Assembly: GCA_030538335.1 (NCBI GenBank)
Contig: JAUNUE010000121.1
Location: 1 to 5,733 of the forward strand
Length of the DNA stretch: 5,733 bases
Direction of reading: 5' to 3'
Origin: Allobrachymonas sp.
GTDB taxonomy: Bacteria; Pseudomonadota; Gammaproteobacteria; Burkholderiales; Burkholderiaceae_C
Position 1 is the stretch's first letter; the number at the start of each line of letters is the position of its first letter. The notes under the pieces are model-generated. The model had not been told where the DNA came from, searched no databases, and was given only the letters and a program-made list of their open reading frames with translations. A program made the position numbers and the translations under genes. This document shows, piece after piece, positions 1 to 5,733 of this stretch.

Positions 1-445
1 CAAGGATGATACAGGCAGACGCCGCATCGGCATCTTTCGCGCCTTGGGCGTGGGCTTCGGTGGTGCTGTAACGCTCGTCCACCCCGTACACGGGCAAGCG
101 GCAGCGTTGCGCAAGCTGTTTGCCAAACGCCAGTGCCCTGCGCGTGTTGTCGTGGGCTGCGCCATCAGGATGGAACGGGATGCCCAGCACCAGAGCCTGC
201 GGCGCCCACTCGCGCACCAGCGCGGCAATGCCCTCCAGACGGGCATCGCCTTGTGCCACCACGGTTTTGCAGGGGGTGGCGGTATGTGTGATGCTGTTGC
301 CTGCGGCCACGCCCACCCGTTTTTTGCCGTAGTCAATACCCAGGTACTGCTGCGCCCTCACAGGCAAAGGCGAGGGAATATTGTCAGGTGGATAAAACGC
401 AGCAATGCTGGACATGAACGCCGCCCCGAAAGAAGGATCAGGCAT
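1..445 (-). CDS. ruvX: RuvX/YqgF, putative pre-16S rRNA nuclease / Holliday junction resolvase-like protein (C-terminus cut by window edge)
   Basis: Reading the minus strand gives an RNase H-fold YqgF family protein. Numbered from the inner ATG at 415, visible motifs are YLGIDYGKKRVGVAAGN with Asp28, LVLGIPFHPDG (75-85), VDERYSTTEA (112-121) and DADAASACIIL (128-138) with Asp130. These match the conserved acidic and glycine positions of E. coli YqgF (AFDFGTKSIGVAVG, GLPLNMDG, DERLST, VDSASAVIILE). The family matures the 5' end of 16S rRNA and was earlier proposed as a Holliday junction resolvase. Family members are about 140 residues, so only a short tail is missing. Two in-frame starts exist. 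The ATG at 445-443 overlaps the yqgE stop by 8 nt and has an AGG about 6 nt upstream, which favours translational coupling. The ATG at 415-413 removes a 10-residue extension but has no clear Shine-Dalgarno. The start choice is uncertain; the family call is firm. Confidence 0.93.
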   Translation of the reverse strand, partial: MPDPSFGAAFMSSIAAFYPPDNIPSPLPVRAQQYLGIDYGKKRVGVAAGNSITHTATPCKTVVAQGDARLEGIAALVREWAPQALVLGIPFHPDGAAHDNTRRALAFGKQLAQRCRLPVYGVDERYSTTEAHAQGAKDADAASACIIL

Positions 446-1091
446 GCCCTGCCTGCGCCGACAGGCTGGCCTCGGAGACACCGAGCAGGCGCATCGCACC
501 TTCGTAGCGCAGTTCCAGTGGCATATCAAAAATCAGGCTGTGCTCGGCAGGCACGGTCAACCAACTGTTTTGCCCCAGCTCTTGCTCAAGCTGCCCTTTT
601 TCCCAGGCACAGTAGCCCAAGGCGGCAAAAATCTGTGTGGGGCCGCCGACATAAGAAAGCGCCTCGAGAATGTCTTTGGACGTAGTAATCTGCAAGCCGT
701 CGGCGGTAGAGAGCGATGAAGCGTACGGCCATGCATCGTCGTCTTGTGAAGTTGGTGGTGCATCATCCTGTATGGCATCTGAACCTGCCTCGGCTTCTTC
801 AGCACCCGTGCGCTTGGGGTGCAGCATGAATCCGCGCTCGGTCTGCACCGGGCCACCCCAGCACAGCGGCAGTTCGCGCAGATCATCGCGTTTGAGCGGC
901 AGGCCGCGCTGCGACAACAAATCAAGCAGGGACATGGGCAAGGGCTTGTTGAGGCACAGCCCCAAGGCGCCACGGCTGGTGTGCTCGCAGATGTAGATCA
1001 CGCTGCGGGCGAAAGACATATCGTCCATGCCCGGCATGGCAATGAGCAGATGTTGGGACAAATCAACAGCAAGAGGGGTATCTGTCGGCAT
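438..1091 (-). CDS. yqgE: YqgE/AlgH family protein (DUF179/UPF0301)
   Basis: This 217-residue protein has the full YqgE/AlgH signature. The N-terminus reads LSQHLLIAMPGMDDMSFARS, followed by VIYICEHTSRGALGLCLNKP, LCWGGPVQTERGFMLHP, DGLQITTSKDILEAL, then IFAALGYCAWEKGQLEQEL, NSWLTVPAEHSLIFDMP and a tail ending LLGVSEASLSAQAGHA. The family is conserved in proteobacteria and often lies beside ruvX, as here. It has been linked by name to alginate regulation, but its biochemical role is unsettled. The usual length is near 187 residues. The extra length lies in an acidic segment at about 94-120 (runs such as AEEAEAG and SQDDDA), between the GFMLHP strand and the DGLQITTS motif. The start is the ATG at 1091-1089. 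It sits 6 nt after a TAAAAT -10 box, so the mRNA may be leaderless; no Shine-Dalgarno is visible. The next gene's likely start overlaps its stop. Confidence 0.95.
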   Translation of the reverse strand: MPTDTPLAVDLSQHLLIAMPGMDDMSFARSVIYICEHTSRGALGLCLNKPLPMSLLDLLSQRGLPLKRDDLRELPLCWGGPVQTERGFMLHPKRTGAEEAEAGSDAIQDDAPPTSQDDDAWPYASSLSTADGLQITTSKDILEALSYVGGPTQIFAALGYCAWEKGQLEQELGQNSWLTVPAEHSLIFDMPLELRYEGAMRLLGVSEASLSAQAGHA

Positions 1092-1126
1092 GTGCCCATT
1101 TTAGGGCTTCTGCGCATCCAGCGTGC
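1089..1126 (-). promoter_or_regulatory. Probable promoter of yqgE-ruvX, likely giving a leaderless mRNA
   Basis: The minus strand carries TAAAAT at 1103-1098, a good -10 hexamer. Only six bases (GGGCAC) separate its last T from the A of the yqgE ATG, so a transcript starting 6-8 nt past the -10 would begin at or next to the start codon. The -10 is framed by GCCC and GGGC (GCCC-TAAAAT-GGGC, 1107-1094), a small dyad that could be an operator or chance. No good -35 is visible: GCACGC lies at 17-nt spacing and CTGGCA at 20-nt. The promoter lies outside the adjacent repeat (1136-1438). The call is inference from position and motif. Confidence 0.55.
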
Positions 1127-1181
1127 CAGCCCTTAGCCTGTTCACAATCTCCCCGCAAGATGCGCACAGCGCCAAAACCGT

Positions 1182-1276
1182 GTCATTGCGAGGAGCGCAA
1201 AGCGCGACGCGGCAATCTTGTGGCATGGCTCGGAGGCAAACAGATTGCCACGCCGCCTGCGGCGGCTCGCAATGAC
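1182..1276. repeat. REP-type palindromic repeat ('GTCATTGCGAG' class)
   Basis: The left arm at 1182-1218 begins GTCATTGCGAGGAGCGCA and ends CGGCAATCT. The right arm at 1242-1276 is its imperfect inverse, beginning AGATTGCCACGCCGCC and ending CTCGCAATGAC. The loop is about 23 nt. The outer 11 bp (GTCATTGCGAG) and the inner GGCAATCT pair well, while the centre of each arm differs by several bases and a 2-nt length change. This end sequence is typical of a dispersed intergenic palindrome seen in many bacterial genomes. No T-tract follows on either strand close enough for a standard terminator, although the minus strand has TTTT about 6 nt past the stem. It could still stabilise the 3' end of pilL mRNA. 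Confidence 0.8.
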
Positions 1277-1320
1277 GCAAGGGCTTGGCGCAGTTGGCCT
1301 GCGCCCTTCGGCTTGCTTTC

Positions 1321-1339
1321 AAAAAATCGCCATACGGCG
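1321..1339 (-). terminator. Weak rho-independent terminator candidate downstream of pilL
   Basis: On the minus strand CGCC-GTAT-GGCG is followed by A and six T residues, about 100 nt after the pilL stop. The stem is only 4 bp, all G-C, so termination would be weak. It lies inside the repeat-like element, so it may be incidental. No better terminator is visible between pilL and yqgE. Confidence 0.3.
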
Positions 1340-1440
1340 CAAGTAAACCCTCATCGGGTAGACAAGCCGCCTGCAATGCGCGCACAAGGCTCGCATTTTT
1401 GAAAAGCAACGCACCTCACGTGAAGATTGTGAACAGGCGC

Positions 1441-4400
1441 TTAAACCACCACCCCGGTTTGCGTATGCTGCCGAATCAACTCCAGCAACTGCTCTTCGGG
1501 ATACGGCTTGCCGAGGAAGCCCGTGGCCCCCAGCTCTTCGGCATGTTCGCGGTGCTTGTCAGCGGTGCGCGAGGTGATCATGATCACCGGCAGATCCTTG
1601 AGATTGGCATCGTCGCGGATGTTGCGCAGCAGGTCAAAACCGTCCATCTGCGGCATTTCGATATCAGACAGGACGATGGCGGGTTTTTCTGCAGCCAGTT
1701 CGCGCAAGGCAATCAGGCCGTCGGCGGCCAGCGCCACCCGGTAGCCTTCGCGCTTGAGCAGGCGCTCGGTCACGCGGCGCACGGTAATCGAGTCGTCTAC
1801 CACTAACACCAACGGTTTGACGTCGGCAGGCGCCGTGACATGCGCAGCACCCCCTGCTTCGCCACCCAGCACCGCCGGGTCGGCACGGTCTGCGGTGTAG
1901 GTACGGATCTGGTCGCCATACACAAAAGACAGCGCCACCGGGTTGTAAATGAAGAGCATGCGCCCATCAGGCAAGATGGTAACGCCCGACAACCCCGGCA
2001 TGCGCGCCAGTTGCGGGCCAATGTTCTTGACCACCACTTCGTGGTTGCCGATCACCGCATCTACGTGCACCACCACACGCTGTGCGGCACTGCGCACCAC
2101 GACCACCACCTGCCGCTTGGTCGCCAGGTTTTCGCTGCTGCGCGAGTCCTGCAGCATGGCGCCCCCCCAGTAGAAAGGCAAGGTTTCGCCGTCTACCGTG
2201 TAGGCTTGCGTGTTGTAGGCCTGTTCGATTTCTTTTGGTGTGGCCCGACGCACGGTGTCGATCAGGTTGGATGGCACACCAAAACGCAAGTCACCGGCGC
2301 GCAACTCCACCACTTGCGTCACCGCCGTGGTCAGTGGTAGCACCATGATGAACTCGGTGCCGAAATGCTGGCGCGTATTGACTTCCACACGACCACCCAA
2401 GGCGTTGATGTCGGCGCGCACCACGTCCATGCCCACCCCACGGCCCGCCAGCGAAGTGATCTGCTCGGCTGTGCTCAGGCCGCTCTGGAAGATCAGTTGC
2501 GCCGCTTCGTTGTCGGTAATGCGCGCATCGGCCTGCAACAGGCCTTGGGCAATGGCCTTGTCACGGATGCGCAAGACATCCAGCCCGCGGCCATCGTCAC
2601 GCACCGTAATGGCCACGTCGTTGCCCTCTTGCAGCAGGGTGATTTCGATATGCCCCACCGGCCCTTTGCCGACCCGCGCGCGCTGTTCGGCATCTTCAAT
2701 GCCGTGCACCACCGAGTTGCGCAGCAAGTGCTCGAAAGACGGGGCGATCCGCTCGATCACGTTGCGGTCCATTTCAATGGTGCCACCCAGAATATCGAGT
2801 TTGACCTGCCGATCAGACTCTTTGGCCGCCTGACGCACCACACGGTAGAGCCGGTCAGACAGGCTGTCAAATTCGACCATGCGCGTGCGCAACAGGTCGT
2901 CCTGCAAATCCTTGGTCTGGCGCGACTGTGCAACCAGACTGTCTTCAGTGGATTGCACGGTGCGCAGCATGTTGCGCTGCACCGAGGCCACGTCGTTGAC
3001 CGATTCCGCCATCAGGCGCGTCAACTCCTGTACACGGGTGAAGCGGTCAAATTCCAGCGGGTCAAAGTTGACGTCGGCTTCAGACTGCGCCTGGCGCGAT
3101 TGCATCTGCGATTCGGCCTGCACCTCCATGTCGCGCAACTGGGCACGCAAACGCTCCAGGCTGCCGTCCATATCCGACACGGCCTGGCGCAATTGCGAGA
3201 CGTCGCCAGCCATACGCGCACGGCTGGTCATGACTTCGCCCGCCTGCGCCAGCAAACGGTCGAGCACATTGGCGCGCACCCGTACCTGCGCCTGTACGGT
3301 TTTTTGCTGGGCCGACAAATCGGTAACAACCGGCATGGCAATCGCGTTGCCGGGTTTGGGCTGCGCTGCCTCTTGCGAAACGGCAATAGCTGCGTCTTGA
3401 GGCACAGCCGCAGGTGCTTCGTGTACCACCTGCTTCGTGGTCACAGTGGCAGAAGCCGGCGCCGCTACGGCTGTTGCCTGACTGGGCGCTGCAGGCGCAG
3501 GCGTTTCGCCGCGCAGCAACTGGGCAAAATGCTGGTTGATGTCATCGAGCATGTCCTGCAAGGGCCCAAGCTGCTCTGCCGATTGCACCTGGCCCAAGTC
3601 GCCAATGGCCGTTTCCATATCGTGCGCCATGGTGCCCAAGTGCATGGCGCCTGCCAGGCGCGCACCGCCCTTGATGGTGTGCAGCAGGCGCATGATCTCC
3701 TTGCGCGTATCTTCATGCGTCGGACGCTGCTCCCATTGGCGCATGGCCGTACCCAGTTGCGGAATCAGCACTTCGGCTTCTTCACGGAAAATCTCGAACA
3801 ATTCCGGATCGAGCGCCTCTTCAAGCGCTGCGGCAGCGGAAGCGCCTACTTCCGCATGACTGGCGACTACCGCTGTGTGCAGTTGTGACCCGGATGTAGA
3901 AAGCTCTGCGCCAGCAGCATCTTCCTCATCACCGAACAGCAGTGTGTCAGGATGATCTTCCGCGGCCGCATCCGCCACCTGGTCATGGCCTTCAATGACC
4001 ACATCGGCAATCGCCGACTCGGCAAACAATGCCTCTGCCTCGCCTTGATCATCGGCTGGCTGTTCGTGCGTTTCTGCTTCTTGCTCTGGCCTGTGTTGTT
4101 GGGGCGTATCCATCTGAACCGGTTCGGCATTTACCGGTTTGTCTGCCACCGCAGGGGCGCTGTCTACAGCAGGTAAAACGATTTCAACGGTTTTTTTTTC
4201 TGCCAAGCCGCCATGGCCCCAGTCTGCTTCAAGCACCTCGGGCGGAACCTCGGTATTCACCGTGTTATCAACAATTGCGCCGAGCTTGTAGATCTGCGCA
4301 ATGTCAAGGGGACGCTCAATGCCTGCAGCAAACTGGTGCAAATCCTGGCGCAGTTCTTGCGCCGCTGCGAGCAGCAACTGCGCCTCGTTGGCGGTAGCGC

Positions 4401-5733
4401 TGCGGTTGGAGAGATGGTCCACCGCATGTTCGATACCGCGCGCCAGCGATGCCAAAGCCTGCATGCCCACCGCCGCTGAACTGCCCGCCAGAGAGTGCGC
4501 CAGATGGCTGGCAGCTTCAGGAGCGGGCAGCGCAAAATTCAGCATCCATTCTTCCAGTTGCTGCACCAGTTGGCGCGACCAGGCATCGGCCTCATTGAGG
4601 TAGGCATTGAACAGGGCCAGCGGAATGCCCAGCTCACCGATACGCTTGATCTCTTCTTCGGGCAAGCCATCAGCCATGTCGCGCAAGACCGCAATTTGCG
4701 GCCCGGTGCTGACGATCATGCCGGCAACCGATGCAGGCAAGGTCACTGGTTTTTTTGCAGGCGACGGCGCGGCCGTTTTTGTCGGAGCCGGCACCGGCGC
4801 AGGAGACACTGCTGTAACCACAGCCGGCTTTGACGGCACCACCGCAGCAGGCACAGCAACGACTGGCACCGAGGCGCCCGCAGCAGTAGCTGCCTCCAGG
4901 GCACGGATATCATCCCAGGACGCAAACGATGGCGGCGACGCTACGTTTTTGGCTGGAGTGGCATCTTTGGGCTGCAGGAACGGGTCAGCAAGAGAAGCCC
5001 CCAGATCGGGCGGCAAGGCAGCGTCGGCTTTCAGCACCTCTGCCTGCAAGTCCACTTCATCAACGAAGATGCCGGAATCCACCTCAGGGGCAAACAGCAC
5101 CTCGCTGTTTTCATCGCTTGCAGGTTTCAGGGCTGGATCCGGACTCGCAGCATCCGTCAGACCTGCGGGGTCATCTTCAAAAACACCCGAGTCCACTTCG
5201 GGCGCAAACAACATTTCGCTGTTGTCGCCTGCCTCTTGCTCCGGGGCTGCATCCGATCCTACGCTTGCTGCTGGAACGGCAAGTGGCTCGTCTTCAAAAA
5301 TACCGGAATCCACTTCGAGCGCAAATACACCGGCGTCATCAACGTCCAGTGCGGGCACGTCATCAAGAGAAGCCACAGGCACCGGCGATGGGCTTGCCTC
5401 CTCTGCGGAAAACACATCCACATCCTGCGATTGTTCGGCTGCCAGCCTGACTTGCGCATCAGGGTGCATAGCGGCATCTGTTGTAGCGCCTTCTGACAAA
5501 CCATCAATATCAGGCGCCAGCGTGGTCGGCATTTCCGTGTGTCCGGCATCGTGCAGCTCCTGGTCTTCAGCCTGCAAATCCAGTACCGGAACAGCTTCGG
5601 ACGGGTGAGCAGGAACATCGATCAGGACATCAACCGCAGCATCGGTGAAAGAAGTCTCTGACGTAGGCAATGCCGCAACATTTAACACCGCGCTGAACGC
5701 ATCCACCTCTTCAACCGACACATCAACCGACAC
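1441..5733 (-). CDS. pilL: PilL/ChpA-type hybrid histidine kinase of the type IV pilus chemosensory system (N-terminus outside window)
   Basis: The frame is open to the window edge, leaving the C-terminal 1430 residues. The first codon (GTG at 5733) is not a supported start; family members usually have a further N-terminal region. In order (residues counted from the edge): an acidic linker with a triplicated motif (136-227), an Ala/Pro linker (285-335), Hpt at about 360-475 with His413 (HSLAGSS), a second acidic linker (540-610), Hpt at about 640-740 with His685 (HTIKGG), an Ala/Pro linker (744-800), CheA-type dimerization (about 815-960), and an ATPase with N box HLLRNSVVHG (1002-1011), G1 DDGRG (1046-1050) and G2 GRGVGMD (1097-1103). 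A CheW-like domain (about 1136-1275) follows, then a receiver (1306-1425) with Asp1313/1314, phospho-acceptor Asp1357, Thr1387 and Lys1409. The family autophosphorylates and signals to PilG/PilH-type regulators that control pilus motors and twitching. Ordinary CheA lacks the fused receiver and multiple Hpts. Upstream pilGHIJ neighbours are expected but not seen. Confidence 0.92.
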   Translation of the reverse strand: MSVDVSVEEVDAFSAVLNVAALPTSETSFTDAAVDVLIDVPAHPSEAVPVLDLQAEDQELHDAGHTEMPTTLAPDIDGLSEGATTDAAMHPDAQVRLAAEQSQDVDVFSAEEASPSPVPVASLDDVPALDVDDAGVFALEVDSGIFEDEPLAVPAASVGSDAAPEQEAGDNSEMLFAPEVDSGVFEDDPAGLTDAASPDPALKPASDENSEVLFAPEVDSGIFVDEVDLQAEVLKADAALPPDLGASLADPFLQPKDATPAKNVASPPSFASWDDIRALEAATAAGASVPVVAVPAAVVPSKPAVVTAVSPAPVPAPTKTAAPSPAKKPVTLPASVAGMIVSTGPQIAVLRDMADGLPEEEIKRIGELGIPLALFNAYLNEADAWSRQLVQQLEEWMLNFALPAPEAASHLAHSLAGSSAAVGMQALASLARGIEHAVDHLSNRSATANEAQLLLAAAQELRQDLHQFAAGIERPLDIAQIYKLGAIVDNTVNTEVPPEVLEADWGHGGLAEKKTVEIVLPAVDSAPAVADKPVNAEPVQMDTPQQHRPEQEAETHEQPADDQGEAEALFAESAIADVVIEGHDQVADAAAEDHPDTLLFGDEEDAAGAELSTSGSQLHTAVVASHAEVGASAAAALEEALDPELFEIFREEAEVLIPQLGTAMRQWEQRPTHEDTRKEIMRLLHTIKGGARLAGAMHLGTMAHDMETAIGDLGQVQSAEQLGPLQDMLDDINQHFAQLLRGETPAPAAPSQATAVAAPASATVTTKQVVHEAPAAVPQDAAIAVSQEAAQPKPGNAIAMPVVTDLSAQQKTVQAQVRVRANVLDRLLAQAGEVMTSRARMAGDVSQLRQAVSDMDGSLERLRAQLRDMEVQAESQMQSRQAQSEADVNFDPLEFDRFTRVQELTRLMAESVNDVASVQRNMLRTVQSTEDSLVAQSRQTKDLQDDLLRTRMVEFDSLSDRLYRVVRQAAKESDRQVKLDILGGTIEMDRNVIERIAPSFEHLLRNSVVHGIEDAEQRARVGKGPVGHIEITLLQEGNDVAITVRDDGRGLDVLRIRDKAIAQGLLQADARITDNEAAQLIFQSGLSTAEQITSLAGRGVGMDVVRADINALGGRVEVNTRQHFGTEFIMVLPLTTAVTQVVELRAGDLRFGVPSNLIDTVRRATPKEIEQAYNTQAYTVDGETLPFYWGGAMLQDSRSSENLATKRQVVVVVRSAAQRVVVHVDAVIGNHEVVVKNIGPQLARMPGLSGVTILPDGRMLFIYNPVALSFVYGDQIRTYTADRADPAVLGGEAGGAAHVTAPADVKPLVLVVDDSITVRRVTERLLKREGYRVALAADGLIALRELAAEKPAIVLSDIEMPQMDGFDLLRNIRDDANLKDLPVIMITSRTADKHREHAEELGATGFLGKPYPEEQLLELIRQHTQTGVVV
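4191..4199 (-). repeat. A9 homopolymer inside pilL coding strand
   Basis: The minus strand reads G followed by nine A then CC, encoding Glu512-Lys-Lys-Thr515 in the linker between the two Hpt domains. It is the longest mononucleotide run noticed in the gene. Losing one A brings an in-frame TAG within 12 codons, and gaining one A brings TGA at the sixth codon. Either slip would therefore remove the second Hpt, kinase core, CheW-like domain and receiver. Confidence 0.85.
5053..5328 (-). repeat. Three imperfect copies of an acidic peptide motif in the PilL linker
   Basis: The translated linker contains VFALEVDSGIFEDEP (136-150), LFAPEVDSGVFEDDP (175-189) and LFAPEVDSGIFVDEV (213-227), spaced 38-39 residues. 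Copies two and three are also preceded by similar D/E-N-S-E. At DNA level the copies (5284-5328, 5167-5211, 5053-5097) are similar but not identical, with the changes partly at third codon positions. This suggests old duplication kept at protein level. The rest of each unit is low-complexity Asp/Glu/Ala/Pro sequence. The function is unknown; a docking motif for a partner protein is possible. Confidence 0.75.

Larger units (their letters stand above)
1136..1438. repeat. 303-bp repeat-like element with 15-bp perfect terminal inverted repeats (possible MITE)
   Basis: GCCTGTTCACAATCT at 1136-1150 recurs exactly inverted as AGATTGTGAACAGGC at 1424-1438, enclosing nearly the whole gap between pilL and yqgE. 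Inside lie an inverted pair GCGCCAA (1169-1175) / TTGGCGC (1285-1291), the REP-type palindrome at 1182-1276, and a small hairpin GGCGCAG/CTGCGCC (1287-1305). CTTA occurs just left of the element (1132-1135) and again one base right of it (1440-1443, including part of the pilL stop); this is at best a weak hint of a target duplication. The element encodes no recognisable transposase, so if mobile it would be non-autonomous. The translation across it on the minus strand (1409-1101) resembles no known protein. The arms are directly visible; the mobile-element reading is inference. Confidence 0.5.

Noticed and set aside
44..719. Overlapping plus-strand open frames opposite ruvX and yqgE
   Set aside because: The minus-strand reading gives clear RuvX and YqgE motifs; the plus-strand products are basic, His/Arg-rich shadows.
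1182..1276. CRISPR-like reading of the repeated palindrome
   Set aside because: There is only one inverted pair, with no series of regularly spaced direct repeats and spacers.
1101..1409. 102-codon open frame on the minus strand in the pilL-yqgE gap
   Set aside because: It runs straight through the inverted repeats and the REP palindrome and ends over the yqgE -10 region. Its sequence is repeat DNA translated, with no ribosome binding site or family resemblance.
1416..1423. Perfect 8-bp palindrome TCACGTGA next to the right terminal repeat
   Set aside because: It is short, single, and not placed near a promoter for any gene here; an operator role cannot be supported.
1285..1806. 173-codon open frame on the plus strand crossing the end of pilL
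   Set aside because: Most of it is antisense to the well-conserved receiver domain and the rest is repeat sequence. No domain is recognisable.
2162..2168. C7 run (G7 on the coding strand) in the CheW-like part of pilL as a slippage site
   Set aside because: It encodes the Trp-Gly-Gly-Ala stretch within a folded domain, and at seven bases it is not unusual for GC-rich DNA.
2365..3888. 507-codon open frame on the plus strand
   Set aside because: It is fully antisense to the conserved kinase domains of pilL. The product is Arg/His/Leu/Gln-rich with no recognisable domain, as expected from the reverse of GC-rich coding sequence.
4607..5608. 333-codon open frame on the plus strand, rich in Ser, Thr, Gly and Ala
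   Set aside because: It is antisense to the acidic Ala/Pro linker of pilL. The low-complexity composition and apparent repeats mirror the linker codons, and no start signal or domain is visible.

Overview
The window looks like a piece of a GC-rich betaproteobacterial chromosome, most likely Burkholderiales and perhaps Comamonadaceae. This rests on the protein families, their order (a type IV pilus chemosensory kinase followed by yqgE/algH and ruvX), and a leaderless-type TAAAAT promoter. The taxonomic call is inference, since no database search was possible. All three protein genes are on the minus strand, so transcription runs from high to low coordinates.

Region by region, in transcription order. 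From 5733 down to 1441 lies the C-terminal 1430 residues of a very large CheA-type hybrid histidine kinase of the PilL/ChpA family. It has two visible Hpt domains, long acidic and Ala/Pro-rich linkers, a CheA-type dimerization and ATPase core, a CheW-like domain and a C-terminal CheY-like receiver. Its N-terminus lies outside the window. From 1440 down to 1092 there is a 349-bp gap with no convincing gene. Most of it is a nested palindromic repeat: 15-bp perfect inverted termini (1136-1150 and 1424-1438) enclose a REP-type hairpin of the 'GTCATTGCGAG' kind (1182-1276), with a weak terminator-like hairpin between. From 1091 to 438 is a YqgE/AlgH (DUF179) protein, apparently with a leaderless promoter. 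From 445 to 1 is ruvX (yqgF), overlapping the yqgE stop and cut at its C-terminus by the window edge.

Functionally, the kinase should belong to a Pil-Chp system controlling type IV pilus extension, retraction and twitching. YqgE and RuvX form a separate, translationally coupled pair: RuvX is a pre-16S rRNA processing nuclease or Holliday-junction-resolvase-like protein, and YqgE is a conserved protein of unclear function.

I see no convincing new system. The points most worth a second look are the nested repeat between pilL and yqgE, an A9 tract inside the pilL coding strand that could make it phase-variable, a triplicated acidic peptide motif in the kinase linker, and unusual residues in the kinase N box and first Hpt domain.
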